From: an uncultured Hyphomicrobiales bacterium
GTDB taxonomy: Bacteria > Pseudomonadota > Alphaproteobacteria > Rhizobiales > Xanthobacteraceae
Length of the DNA: 54,523 nt
Assembly: GCA_903929045.1 (NCBI GenBank)
Contig: CAIYTE010000087.1
Span: 1 to 54,523, forward strand
Direction: 5' to 3'
In this document: one piece after another, positions 8,636 through 16,948 of the stretch
Layout of the letters: each line of letters starts with the position of its first letter
How positions within the stretch are numbered: position 1 is the stretch's first letter
The notes under the pieces: generated by a model
The model's input: only the letters and a program-made list of their open reading frames with translations
Database searches by the model: none
What the model was told of the DNA's origin: nothing
Made by a program: the position numbers and the translations under genes

Positions 8636-9640
8636 ATGACCACCCGCACGATCGACACCCACACCCACATCTGCACCCTCGAAACCGCCGCGATGATCAC
8701 CAAGGCCGCCCCCAAGGCGCCGGTGACCTTTACCAAGCAGGACGAGGACTTCTGGACGCTCGACGTCGCCGGCGTGGTCTATAAGGACTTCCCCACCGGC
8801 GGCCACGACATCCCGCGCCGCCTCAAGGACATGGATGCAACCGGCGTCGACGTGCACGTGCTGTCGGCCACGCCGCAGACCTATCTCTACGGCCTCGGCG
8901 ACGAATTGAGCCCCCTGGTGTCGCAGATCCAGAACGACCAGATGGCCAAGCATGTGAAGGACCATCCGGATCGCTTCATGGCGATTGGCACCATCCCGCT
9001 CGGCCAGCCGAAGCAGGCCGCCGACGAGCTCAAGCGCATCATCACCAAGCACGGCTTCAAGGGCGCGATGTTCGCCTCGAACTATCTCGGCAAGAACCTC
9101 GACGATCCGATGTTCGAGCCGATCTGGGCGACCGCCGCCGAACTCGGCGCCTTCATGTTCGTGCATCCGAACAATGTCGCCGGCGCCGACCGGCTGAAGT
9201 CGTATTATCTCGCCAACCTCATCGGCAATCCGCTCGACACCACCATCGCCGCCGCCTCGCTGATTTTCGGCGGCGTCATGGACCGTCATCCCAAGCTCAA
9301 GGTCATGCTCGCCCATGGCGGCGGCTTCACGCCCTATCAGGCGGCGCGCTGGGAGCACGGCTGGGCGGTGCGCGGCGAGACCAAGGTTCACGTGAAGACG
9401 CAGCCGAAGAACATCGTCGGCCGCTTCCTCTATGACACCATCCTGCATGCCGATAAGCCGCTCGAAGCCATGATCGGCCTCGTCGGCGCCGACAAGGTCA
9501 TGCTCGGCAGCGACTATCCCTACGACATGGGCATGATGGATTGCGTCAAGCACGTCCGCGGCCTGAAGATCTCGGACGCCGACAAGACCGCGATCCTGCA
9601 GACCAACTTCGAGAAGTTCATCGCGGGGATGCCGAAGTGA
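8636..9640 (+). CDS. Amidohydrolase family protein (ACMSD-like, Amidohydro_2)
   Basis: A 334-residue TIM-barrel metal-dependent hydrolase or decarboxylase of the amidohydrolase 2 family. The metal-binding HxH is in DTHTH at residues 7-11, a further metal-ligand region in FVHPNN in the middle, another His in AHGGGF, and the catalytic Asp in LGSDYPYDMG near the C-terminus. This layout matches 2-amino-3-carboxymuconate-semialdehyde decarboxylase and gamma-resorcylate decarboxylase relatives. ATG 8636 has CAGGGG upstream; the longer reading frame would run through a repeat. Its stop overlaps the start of the next gene by 4 bp, so the two are translationally coupled. Confidence 0.9.
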   Translation: MTTRTIDTHTHICTLETAAMITKAAPKAPVTFTKQDEDFWTLDVAGVVYKDFPTGGHDIPRRLKDMDATGVDVHVLSATPQTYLYGLGDELSPLVSQIQNDQMAKHVKDHPDRFMAIGTIPLGQPKQAADELKRIITKHGFKGAMFASNYLGKNLDDPMFEPIWATAAELGAFMFVHPNNVAGADRLKSYYLANLIGNPLDTTIAAASLIFGGVMDRHPKLKVMLAHGGGFTPYQAARWEHGWAVRGETKVHVKTQPKNIVGRFLYDTILHADKPLEAMIGLVGADKVMLGSDYPYDMGMMDCVKHVRGLKISDADKTAILQTNFEKFIAGMPK

Positions 9641-10710
9641 ACGCACCCGTCAAAGCCATCCGCACGCCGACCACGGCGGCGGTCAGCTTCATCACCGATG
9701 CCATGATCAAGGCCGGCGTCCCCGATCGGGACGCCGCCACGATCGCGGAGCTGATGTTGGAGGCCGATCTCATCGGCGCCGACGCGCACGGCATCTTCCG
9801 CCTGCCGCAATACATCCAGCGCCTGCAGCTCGGCTCGACCAATCCGAAGCCGACGCTCAAGATCAACCGCACCGCGCCGGCGACCGCGCTGGTCGAAGGC
9901 GACAACGGCATGGGCCATATCGTCGTCGCCAAATGCGCCGAACTCGCCATCGAGATGGCGAAGGAAAACGGCGTAGCCTGGGTCGGCTGCAATATGTCCG
10001 GCCATGCCGGTGCCGCCGGTGTCTACGCCGCCCTGCCGCTCAAACACGACATGATCGGCATCTACTCGGCGGTGGCCAACGCCAACCATATGCCGCTGGC
10101 CGGGGGCGCAGAGCCGCTGCTCGGCACCAATCCGCTGGCGATGGCCATTCCGGCCGGCGAAGAGCCGCCGCTGGTCCTCGATATCGCGACCTCGGTCGTG
10201 TCCTACGGCACCATCAAGAATCACAAGCTGCAGAACCAGCCCTTGCACGACGACTGGATGATCAATCCGGCGACCGGCGAGGCCGTGACCGATCCGCAGA
10301 AGAGCGGCAATGCGCTGCTGTTGCCGATGGGCGGCTACAAGGGCGCGGGCCTGGCGCTGATGTTCGGCATGCTCGCCGGCACGCTCAACGGCGCCCTGTT
10401 CGGCCGCGACTGCATCGACTTCAACGCCGATCCGAACACCCCGACCAACACCGGGCAGTTCGTGCTGGCGCTCGATCCGGCGCGCTTCCAGAAGCTCGAC
10501 GTGTTCAAGGCCGAAGTCGACCGTCACATCCGCAGCCTGCGCAGCTCGAAATCGCTGCCGGGCAACGGTCCGGTGCGCCTGCCGGGCGACGCCCGCGCCA
10601 AGCGCATTGCCGACCGCAAGGCCAACGGCCTGCCGTTGACGCCGGAGCTGATGGTGCAACTCGACAAGCTCGCCAAGGAACTGTCGATCAAGCCGCTCGC
10701 TTCACGCTAG
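9637..10710 (+). CDS. Ldh family (malate/L-lactate/ureidoglycolate dehydrogenase-like) oxidoreductase
   Basis: A 357-residue NAD(P)-dependent 2-hydroxyacid dehydrogenase of the Ldh_2 family, unrelated to classical Rossmann lactate dehydrogenases. Family features are EADLIGADAHGI at about residue 41, NANHMPLAGG and LGTNPLAMAIP in the middle, and GYKGAGLALMF near residue 230. It starts with GTG overlapping the amidohydrolase stop (GTGA), so the two genes form one operon. The pair suggests hydrolysis or decarboxylation of a substrate followed by oxidoreduction of a hydroxy- or keto-acid. The specific acid is not known. Confidence 0.9.
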   Translation: MNAPVKAIRTPTTAAVSFITDAMIKAGVPDRDAATIAELMLEADLIGADAHGIFRLPQYIQRLQLGSTNPKPTLKINRTAPATALVEGDNGMGHIVVAKCAELAIEMAKENGVAWVGCNMSGHAGAAGVYAALPLKHDMIGIYSAVANANHMPLAGGAEPLLGTNPLAMAIPAGEEPPLVLDIATSVVSYGTIKNHKLQNQPLHDDWMINPATGEAVTDPQKSGNALLLPMGGYKGAGLALMFGMLAGTLNGALFGRDCIDFNADPNTPTNTGQFVLALDPARFQKLDVFKAEVDRHIRSLRSSKSLPGNGPVRLPGDARAKRIADRKANGLPLTPELMVQLDKLAKELSIKPLASR

Positions 10711-10727
10711 ACTACGTTTGACGACGA

Positions 10728-10747
10728 GCGGCGGCATAAGCCGCCGC
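10728..10747 (+). terminator. Hairpin after the Ldh-family gene
   Basis: A 7-bp GC stem (GCGGCGG/CCGCCGC) with a 6-nt loop, 17 bp after the stop, followed by GAAAATAA. It lacks a T run, so it could be a weak terminator or a processing hairpin ahead of the binding-protein gene. Confidence 0.4.
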
Positions 10748-10776
10748 CGAAAATAACGACTGGGGGGAATGCCGAG

Positions 10777-11601
10777 ATGAAAAGCACGCATACGCTTCTT
10801 GCCGCTGCGTCCATGTTTCTGGCCGCAACAATTCCTGTTCTCGCTCAAAGTGGAAAAGCCATGTCAGCCGCATCGCCCGACGTCATGAAAGATCTCGCAC
10901 CCGGCGGAAAGCTTCGCGCCGCCATCAACCTCGGCAACGGCGTGCTGGCGCAGACCGGCGATGACGGCAAGCCGAAAGGCATCACACCGGATCTGGCGCG
11001 CGAACTCGGCAAGCGTCTCGGCGTGCCGGTCGAACTCGTGCCGTACAACGCCGCCGGCAAGGTGTTCGAAGCGGTGAAGACCGGCGCCTGGGACATCGCC
11101 TTCGTCGCCATCGAGCCGGTGCGTGCCGCCGAAATCGAATTCTCGCCGCCCTATGTCGTCATCGAGGGCAACTACATGGTGCACAAGGATTCGCCGATCA
11201 AGTCGCTCGCCGACGTCGACAAGCCCGGCATCCGCATCGCGGTCGGCGTCGGCTCGGCTTACGATCTGTTCCTGACCCGCACCATCAAGAACGCCACCAT
11301 CGTGCGCGCCTCGGTCGGCGGCGGTGAGGCCATGATCCAGATGTTCCTGAAGGACAAGCTCGAAGTCGCCGCCGGCGTGAAGCAGCCGCTGATTGCCTAT
11401 GCCGCGACCAATCCGGACATGCGCGTGATGCCGGAGCACTTCATGGAGATCAATCAGGCCATGGGCACGCCGAAAGGCCGGTTGGCCGGCGCGGCTTATC
11501 TGAAGACCTTCATCGAAGAGATGAAAAAGTCGGGATTTGTCGCGGAGGCGATCAAGCGGAGCAATCAATCGGCCGCCGTCGCGCCGCCTGCGGCAAACTA
11601 G
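10777..11601 (+). CDS. Family 3 solute-binding protein (amino-acid ABC transporter type)
   Basis: A 274-residue secreted protein. A Sec signal peptide (lysine, then a hydrophobic stretch ending ATIPVLAQS) occupies about residues 1-25. The mature part begins with a region like those of SBP_bac_3 proteins and includes LRAAINLGNGVLAQ, GITPDLARELGKRLGVPVE and WDIAFVAIEPVRAAEIEFSPPY, the family's hallmark pattern. It would capture a polar solute in the periplasm. No permease or ATPase gene is adjacent, so it is an orphan or serves a distant transporter. The SD is GGGGGGAA. A strong terminator follows. Confidence 0.88.
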   Translation: MKSTHTLLAAASMFLAATIPVLAQSGKAMSAASPDVMKDLAPGGKLRAAINLGNGVLAQTGDDGKPKGITPDLARELGKRLGVPVELVPYNAAGKVFEAVKTGAWDIAFVAIEPVRAAEIEFSPPYVVIEGNYMVHKDSPIKSLADVDKPGIRIAVGVGSAYDLFLTRTIKNATIVRASVGGGEAMIQMFLKDKLEVAAGVKQPLIAYAATNPDMRVMPEHFMEINQAMGTPKGRLAGAAYLKTFIEEMKKSGFVAEAIKRSNQSAAVAPPAAN

Positions 11602-11622
11602 CGCACAATTTTCTCGCAAGTC

Positions 11623-11660
11623 TGCGCCGCGTGGAGCAATTCACGCGGCGCATTGCGTTT
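11623..11660 (+). terminator. Terminator-like hairpin after the family 3 binding protein
   Basis: A perfect 11-bp stem (TGCGCCGCGTG at 11623-11633 with CACGCGGCGCA at 11642-11652), an 8-nt loop, then TTGCGTTTTG. It lies 21 bp after the stop codon. Confidence 0.75.
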
Positions 11661-11745
11661 TGTCCGTCAAAATAATGGAACATTTACGTTCCTCGTGCGG
11701 ACCCGCTTGTTAAGAACCCCCGCCGGTACTGGTTTGGGGGCTTTG

Positions 11746-12123
11746 ATGAAGTCGGTTGGATTTTTGGTCGCGTTTGCAGCTTTTGTTCTTGGCAGTTTCA
11801 ACGGTGCGGCCAACGCCGCCGAGGCCAAGCAGGACTTCAAGCTTGTCAACAAGACCGGATACGAGATCAAGCACGTCTATGTTTCGCCCAGCAAATCCGA
11901 CGACTGGGAAGAGGACGTGCTGGGCAAGGATACGCTCGACGACGGTGAAGCCTGGAATATCAAATTCCATCGCGATGTGCGGACCTGCAAGTGGGACCTC
12001 AAGGTCACCTATGCGGACGACGATTCCAACGCAGTCTGGCAGAACATCGACCTTTGCGAGATCGAGCGGATTACGATCCGCTATAATCGCCGCAGCGACA
12101 CCACCAGCGCTTCATTCGATTGA
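11746..12123 (+). CDS. Small secreted protein of unknown function
   Basis: A 125-residue protein with a Sec signal peptide (MKSVGFLVAFAAFVLG, probable cleavage after AANA near residue 24). The mature part, about 100 residues, reads like a compact beta-rich domain: LVNKTGYEIKHVYVSPS, a DDWEEDVLG acidic turn, then CKWDLKVTY and IDLCEIERITIRYN with two Cys that could form a disulfide. I have seen this type of sequence as conserved secreted hypothetical proteins in related bacteria, without a known role. ATG 11746 follows GGGGG; the longer upstream reading lacks a signal. Confidence 0.8.
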   Translation: MKSVGFLVAFAAFVLGSFNGAANAAEAKQDFKLVNKTGYEIKHVYVSPSKSDDWEEDVLGKDTLDDGEAWNIKFHRDVRTCKWDLKVTYADDDSNAVWQNIDLCEIERITIRYNRRSDTTSASFD

Positions 12124-12174
12124 CGCTAAGCGGCCGGCCTGATCGACTGGGCCGTAAACATTGGGGGGAAGTTC

Positions 12175-12531
12175 ATGCGCGCATTTCTCGGCGGCATTGC
12201 CGCCGCTCTCGTTCTCACAGTCACCGCGGCTTTTGCCGAACTGGAAGGCCGCTACGCCGTTTCGGGCACCGATCCGGGTAAGCCGAACAGCAGCTACACC
12301 GGCACGGTCACGGTCGAGAAAACCGGCGATACCTACAAGGTCGTCTGGGTGATCGGCGGCACGCAATATGTCGGCACCGGGATCGGCAACAAGGATTTCC
12401 TCGCCGTGTCCTACAGGTCCGGCAGCCAGACCGGGCTGGCGCTCTACGCGCCCAATGCCGACGGCTGGACCGGCGTGTGGACCTATGCCGGCGGCACCGA
12501 GATGGGCACCGACAGCTGGGTGCGGCGCTAA
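12175..12531 (+). CDS. Small secreted protein of unknown function
   Basis: A 118-residue protein with a clear signal peptide (MRAFLGGIAAALVLTVTAAFA). The mature domain of about 97 residues is rich in Gly, Thr and Tyr with alternating pattern (YTGTVTVEKTGDTYKVVWVIGG, GLALYAPNADGWTGVW), as expected of a small beta-barrel or lipocalin/avidin-like fold; this is inference. The ribosome-binding site is GGGGGGAAG 4 bp before ATG. It lies 51 bp after another small secreted protein on the same strand, so the two may be co-transcribed. No function is recognised. Confidence 0.78.
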   Translation: MRAFLGGIAAALVLTVTAAFAELEGRYAVSGTDPGKPNSSYTGTVTVEKTGDTYKVVWVIGGTQYVGTGIGNKDFLAVSYRSGSQTGLALYAPNADGWTGVWTYAGGTEMGTDSWVRR

Positions 12532-12543
12532 CGCTGAACGCCG

Positions 12544-13533
12544 CTACTCCAGCTTCGCGCCGGTTTCCTTGACGACGCGCTGCCACTTCGCCGTCTCGGC
12601 GGCGAGGAAGGCCTTGAAGTCGGCTGGCGACGCGCTGGATGAGGCCAGCATGCCGGCGTCGCTCATCAGCGTGCGCGTGTGCGGGTCCTTCATGGCCTCG
12701 ACCACGGCGGCGTGAAGCTTGGCGACGATCGGCTGCGGCGTACCGGCGACCGCAAACAGGCCCTGCCAGGACGAACTGACATTGTCGGGAAAGCCCTGTT
12801 CGACCATGGTCGCGACATTGGGCAATTGCGGCAGGCGGTCGCGCGTGGTGACGGCGAGCGCTTTCAGGTTGCCGCCTCTGACGTGCCCGTAGGCCGACGA
12901 GAAGGTGACGAACATCACGTCGACATGGCCGGCGACGAGATCGTTGAGCGCGGGGCCGGCGCCGCCTTTGTAGGGCACCTGAAGCATGTCGAGGCCGGCG
13001 GTGCGGCGGAATTGCTCCATCTCTAGCGCATTCAGCGTGCTGATGCCGGCCGCGCCATAATTGATCTGGCCGGGCCGCGCCTTGACGTAGTCGATCATTT
13101 CCTTGACCGAGTTCGGCGGAAATTTGGTGCTGGCGACCAGAATGCCGGCCGTCTCCGAGGCGATCGATACCGGGATCAAGTCGCGCTCCGGCGTCACCGC
13201 CAGGTCTTTATAAAAGCTCGGGTTGATGGCCGTGGTGCCGACATTGGCGAACAGCAGCGTGTAACCGTCGGGCGTGGCGCGGGCCGCGACTTCCATGCCG
13301 ATATTGCCTGCGGCACCGCCGCGATTGTCGATGACGATCTGCTGGCCCAGCACCTTCGACATGCCCTGCTGCACCATGCGCATGGCGATGTCGGTGGCGC
13401 CGCCCGGCGCGAACGGCACGATGACGCGGATCGGCTTGTTCGGATAATCCTTCGCGGCGTCCTGTGCGGCCGCGACCGTGCTCAAACCAAAGAGTGCAAC
13501 AAATAGTAAACTAGCGATCCGCCCCTTCGTCAT
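12544..13533 (-). CDS. Bug-family tripartite tricarboxylate transporter substrate-binding protein
   Basis: A 329-residue periplasmic binding protein of the Bug/TctC family, full length. The signal peptide ends near STVAAAQ. Family hallmarks are DYPNKPIRVIVPFAPGG just after it, DNRGGAAGNIG and ARATPDGYTLLFAN. No TctA or TctB membrane genes are near, which is usual for Bug paralogues. GTG/ATG choice: ATG 13542 is only 2 bp from GAGGGG, whereas ATG 13533 is 11 bp away, so the second is preferred. The gene's 5' end overlaps the 3' end of the hybrid kinase gene by about 23 bp. Confidence 0.9.
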   Translation of the reverse strand: MTKGRIASLLFVALFGLSTVAAAQDAAKDYPNKPIRVIVPFAPGGATDIAMRMVQQGMSKVLGQQIVIDNRGGAAGNIGMEVAARATPDGYTLLFANVGTTAINPSFYKDLAVTPERDLIPVSIASETAGILVASTKFPPNSVKEMIDYVKARPGQINYGAAGISTLNALEMEQFRRTAGLDMLQVPYKGGAGPALNDLVAGHVDVMFVTFSSAYGHVRGGNLKALAVTTRDRLPQLPNVATMVEQGFPDNVSSSWQGLFAVAGTPQPIVAKLHAAVVEAMKDPHTRTLMSDAGMLASSSASPADFKAFLAAETAKWQRVVKETGAKLE

Positions 13534-14836
13534 TGCCGGCATTTCCCCTCGGGCTTTTTTGTTCGTTCGGCTTGGGTGCGGGCCCGTCCAGCACCTGCCT
13601 GATTTTGCGCGCCAGCACGCCCTCGATCAACGGCTTGGTGATCAGTTCGGTACCGCGGTCGAGCCGGCCATGATGTACGATGGCGTTGCGTGAATAGCCG
13701 GTCATGAAAATGATTCTGACGCCGGGGCGGCGCTTCTCGATCTCGGTCGCCAGCTCGCGGCCATTCTTGCCGGGCAGCACGACGTCGGTGAGCAGCAGGT
13801 CGAACGCCTTGTCGGCATCGAGCAGCCGCAGCGCCGACGCGGCGTCGCGGGCCTCGAGGATCTGGTAGTTGAGATCGCGCAGGATTTCCGACGCGTACTG
13901 GCGCACGCCGTCATCGTCCTCGACGACAAGAATGGTCTCGCCCCGGCCGCGGTCGGAGCCGGACGGCTCGTCGGTCACCTCGGCAAGCTCGGCCTGATCG
14001 TGCCGCGGCAGGTAGAGCTTGATGGTCGTGCCTTCGCCGGGTTCGCTGTAGAGCTTCACGTGGCCGCCGGACTGCTTCATGAAGCCGTAGACCTGGCTCA
14101 AGCCGAGACCGGTGCCCTTGCCGGTCTCTTTCGTCGTGTAGAACGGCTCGAACGCCTTTTCGATGGTTTCACGCGACATGCCAGTGCCGTTGTCGGTGAC
14201 GGCGATCAGCACATATTGTCCGGGCGTCACGCCTTCGTGCGCGCGACAATATTGATCGTCGAGATAGGCGTTGCTGGTCTCGATGGTGAGCTTGCCGCCC
14301 TCGGGCATGGCGTCGCGGGCGTTGAGCGCGAGATTGAGCAAGGTCGTCTCCATCTCGGAGACGTCAACCTCGATATTCCAGACACCGGCGCCGCCGATGG
14401 TCTCGAGCTGCACGGTTTCGCCGAGCGAACGGTTCAAGAGATCCGACATGCTGTGGATCAGCTTGTTGGCGTCGACCGCGCGCGGATTGAGCGGCTGGCG
14501 GCGCGAGAAGGCCAGCAGGCGCTGGGTCAATTGCGCCGCGCGCTGCGCGCCGGTCAGGGCATTGTCGAGAGCGCGTTCGGCACGCGCCTCGACGACGCCG
14601 CGCTTGGCGATGCCGAGATTGCCGATGATTATGGTCAGCAGGTTGTTGAAGTCGTGCGCCACGCCGCCGGTGAGCTGGCCGACGGCTTCCATCTTCTGTG
14701 CCTGCCGCAACGACTGTTCAGCGATTTCGCGGCGCTCGGCTTCGTTGTAGAATTCCTGCGTGCGCCGCATCACCAGCAGCACCAGCACCAGCAGAAAAAT
14801 GGTCGCCGGTACGCCAAAGATGAGATGCAGCGACAT
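13511..14836 (-). CDS. C-terminal half of split kinase: hybrid histidine kinase with receiver
   Basis: A 441-residue piece that could be translated from its own ATG. It begins with a membrane segment (residues 4-23), then the H-box GGVAHDFNNLL with the phospho-accepting His61, N-box NLALNARDAMPEGG, G-boxes VTDNGTGM and GKGTGLGLSQVYGF, and a C-terminal receiver starting ILVVEDDDGVRQ with the phospho-accepting Asp in LLLTDVVLPG and KP late in the domain. No transcription factor gene is nearby. The 3' end overlaps the Bug-family gene start. Confidence 0.8.
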   Translation of the reverse strand: MSLHLIFGVPATIFLLVLVLLVMRRTQEFYNEAERREIAEQSLRQAQKMEAVGQLTGGVAHDFNNLLTIIIGNLGIAKRGVVEARAERALDNALTGAQRAAQLTQRLLAFSRRQPLNPRAVDANKLIHSMSDLLNRSLGETVQLETIGGAGVWNIEVDVSEMETTLLNLALNARDAMPEGGKLTIETSNAYLDDQYCRAHEGVTPGQYVLIAVTDNGTGMSRETIEKAFEPFYTTKETGKGTGLGLSQVYGFMKQSGGHVKLYSEPGEGTTIKLYLPRHDQAELAEVTDEPSGSDRGRGETILVVEDDDGVRQYASEILRDLNYQILEARDAASALRLLDADKAFDLLLTDVVLPGKNGRELATEIEKRRPGVRIIFMTGYSRNAIVHHGRLDRGTELITKPLIEGVLARKIRQVLDGPAPKPNEQKSPRGNAGNDEGADR

Positions 14837-14971
14837 GGCGCTGAGCCATTCGGCGATGATGGTGTCGGTGTTGCGGCCGTCCGAGACGTAAAGATCGCCG
14901 TAGCCGATCGGCCGGAAACCGAGACGGCGCGGCTTGCCGTCGATCGAATTGCTGCTGGTGACGAAACCGCC

Positions 14972-15700
14972 CTAGGGCTTTTCGGTCACGCTGGTCAGGA
15001 AACCGCTGTTGGGCGGATAGCGGTTGACGCCGCCCGGCGGCGACGGATAGCGCGCGAGAATGGCGCCGTCGCGCCGCGACAGCGCGAAAACGACGCCGGG
15101 CTGCGCTTCGTTCAGCCGCTTGTAGAATTCGGTGAACACCTTCGGCACGACGAAGACGATGGCGGCGCCGGAGAACGCGCCGTCCTGCAGCGGCCGGCGG
15201 CGGCTGACGGCGAACAGCGGATCGGGCCGCACGCGCGGCGTCACCACTTCGCCGACGTAAGTGCCGGCGTCCTTCCCGGCCTGCGCCTGGAAATAATCGC
15301 GGTCGTCGATCTTGAGATCGGGCGGCACGGGATAGATCGACGACGACACCAGCGCCCGGCCTTGCTTGTCGACGATGGCAATGGCGTCGATGGCGCTGAG
15401 AACGGTGTCGAGCTCTTTGAGTTTGAGATGGAGCGACTGCTCCTGCGCCTTGATCTCGTCGTCGGACATGCTGCCGACAATGGCGCGGACGCTGGCGAAG
15501 CTGACTTCGACCGACTGGAAGACCTTGTTGGCCTGCTCGGAGATGATGTCGAGATTGGCGGCGAGCTGCTCGTCGGCGTGGCTGAAGGCGTTTTGGTAGC
15601 TGACCCAGGAGGCGTATGAAAACAGCGCGACGGGCAGCACAACCGAGGCCACCATCATGGTTTTGAGCAGGCGGATGGCAGAGTCGCGGCGTGCGCGCAT
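14972..15700 (-). CDS. N-terminal half of split kinase: dCache sensor region
   Basis: A 242-residue fragment ending at the amber codon. Residues about 14-32 form the first membrane segment (MVASVVLPVALFSYASW). The following 200 residues look like a double-Cache/PDC sensor: IDAIAIVDKQGRALVSSS, IDDRDYFQAQAGKDAGTYVGE with the YF..A signature, SRRRPLQDGAFSGAA and VVFALSRRDGAILARYP. Alone it has only one membrane anchor and no output domain. It would detect a small ligand in the periplasm if the gene were intact. Confidence 0.7.
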   Translation of the reverse strand: MRARRDSAIRLLKTMMVASVVLPVALFSYASWVSYQNAFSHADEQLAANLDIISEQANKVFQSVEVSFASVRAIVGSMSDDEIKAQEQSLHLKLKELDTVLSAIDAIAIVDKQGRALVSSSIYPVPPDLKIDDRDYFQAQAGKDAGTYVGEVVTPRVRPDPLFAVSRRRPLQDGAFSGAAIVFVVPKVFTEFYKRLNEAQPGVVFALSRRDGAILARYPSPPGGVNRYPPNSGFLTSVTEKP

Positions 15701-15780
15701 TCGAATCCCAACAGTGTCAGCGCCGCGAATGTAGGCAGATTAGTCCTGTGTGAAAAGACACAAGATGGGATGGCCGCCTT

Positions 15781-16896
15781 TTAAGCGGCGGCCATGACGT
15801 CGGCGGGGTCGAGCGGCAGCTTGACGGGAACTTTGCGCTTGGCCGACAGATCCATGGCCTTGGTCAGCATCAGGTTGCGGTGGGCTTCTTCCACGGTCGC
15901 GGCGGCGGTCGGCAGGCCCATGGCGACGCGGTTGAGCCAGCTTACGGTTTCGTCCGCCATCGGGCCGCGAAGTTCGCCCAAGGCCATGTCGCCCGGCGGG
16001 TAGGAGCCCATGAAATCGACCAGACGCGTCGAGTCCGGGTTGTAGCCTTCCGACTGCGCCTTGGAGACGGCGAGCACGATATCGCGATGGGTGTCGTCGA
16101 TGGTGAGCACGCCCGTGGTGCCGGAAATGCCGACTTCGAGCGAATAGACCGCGGCGGGCCAGGTGACCGGCATCGCCCACGACATGCTGAGATGATAAAT
16201 GGTGCCGTCATCGAAGGTGATCATGCCGGCGGTGGCGTCGATGCCCTTGTAGAGCGGGCCCATCACCTTATCGATCTGGCGCGCATAGACCTCGACCGGC
16301 GTTTTGCCTTCGAGGCACCACATGCAGATGTCGAGCGCGTGCGTGCCGGAAATCACCATCGGCGAGATGGTCGAGGGATCGTCGGTGCGCTTGTAATTGT
16401 CGATGGCCACCAGCCTGTTCATGAAGGCGCGCGACGTCACCAAAGTGACATCGCCGAGCGCGCCGGTGCGGCACTTTTCCTTGGCAGCCAGCCAGCGGCG
16501 GCGGAAGCGCTGCGTATAGCCGACCACGGCGTCGATCTTGGCGTCCTTGATGAGCTTCAGCACCTTCTCGGACTGCACGAGATTGGTGGCGAGCGGCTTT
16601 TCGATCAGCATCGGAATGCCGCGCTCGATGCAGGCCATGATCGGCTCGACGTGCAGATGTTCGTCGGTGGCGATGATGGCGCAGGTGGTCTCGGGCCGTT
16701 TGATCAATTCAACGTGGCTCTGCGTCACGAAGTCGGCGCTGATTTTCGGCGCAACTTCGCCGGCGCGATTCGGATTGCGTTCGGCAAGACCAATCCATTC
16801 GACCGACGGATGGCGCGCCGCCACTTCGCCGCGGAACAGGCCGACGCGTCCGCCGCCGATAATGGCAAGGCCGACGCCTTTGCTGGATTGCTTCAT
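15781..16896 (-). CDS. Gfo/Idh/MocA family oxidoreductase (first of two)
   Basis: A 371-residue NAD(P)-dependent dehydrogenase. The Rossmann motif is GLAIIGGGRVG near residue 10; the family's EKPL (IEKPLATNL) is at about 100, and the region VISGTHALDICMWCLEG matches the C-terminal domain with the catalytic His. ATG 16896 is preceded by AAAAAGGGAAG, a good ribosome-binding site, while the longer frame has no support. The gene lies 52 bp after a second member of the same family. Such pairs often act on inositols, sugars or other polyols; the substrate here is unknown. Confidence 0.9.
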   Translation of the reverse strand: MKQSSKGVGLAIIGGGRVGLFRGEVAARHPSVEWIGLAERNPNRAGEVAPKISADFVTQSHVELIKRPETTCAIIATDEHLHVEPIMACIERGIPMLIEKPLATNLVQSEKVLKLIKDAKIDAVVGYTQRFRRRWLAAKEKCRTGALGDVTLVTSRAFMNRLVAIDNYKRTDDPSTISPMVISGTHALDICMWCLEGKTPVEVYARQIDKVMGPLYKGIDATAGMITFDDGTIYHLSMSWAMPVTWPAAVYSLEVGISGTTGVLTIDDTHRDIVLAVSKAQSEGYNPDSTRLVDFMGSYPPGDMALGELRGPMADETVSWLNRVAMGLPTAAATVEEAHRNLMLTKAMDLSAKRKVPVKLPLDPADVMAAA

Positions 16897-16948
16897 GTTT
16901 CTTCCCTTTTTCAGTCTTTTTATTTGAACGCCGGCAGCCGCTCTCGTC

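Larger units (their letters stand above)
13511..15700 (-). pseudogene. dCache sensor hybrid histidine kinase gene interrupted by in-frame amber codon
   Basis: The reading frames 15700-14972 and 14836-13511 are in the same frame, with a TAG codon (14974-14972) between the first part and about 45 further open codons before the second part's ATG. Reading through the TAG gives one 729-position protein: N-terminal membrane segment, periplasmic double-Cache-like sensor, second membrane segment, dimerisation and ATPase domains, then a C-terminal receiver. This is the normal order for such kinases, so the gene was one piece. A nonsense mutation, sequencing error or stop read-through could explain it. 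The TAG sits in CCTAGG. Confidence 0.75.

Noticed and set aside
15690-15710. GTTCGAATCC-like string as part of a tRNA
   Set aside because: No acceptor, D or anticodon arms could be folded around it; it overlaps the kinase start region.
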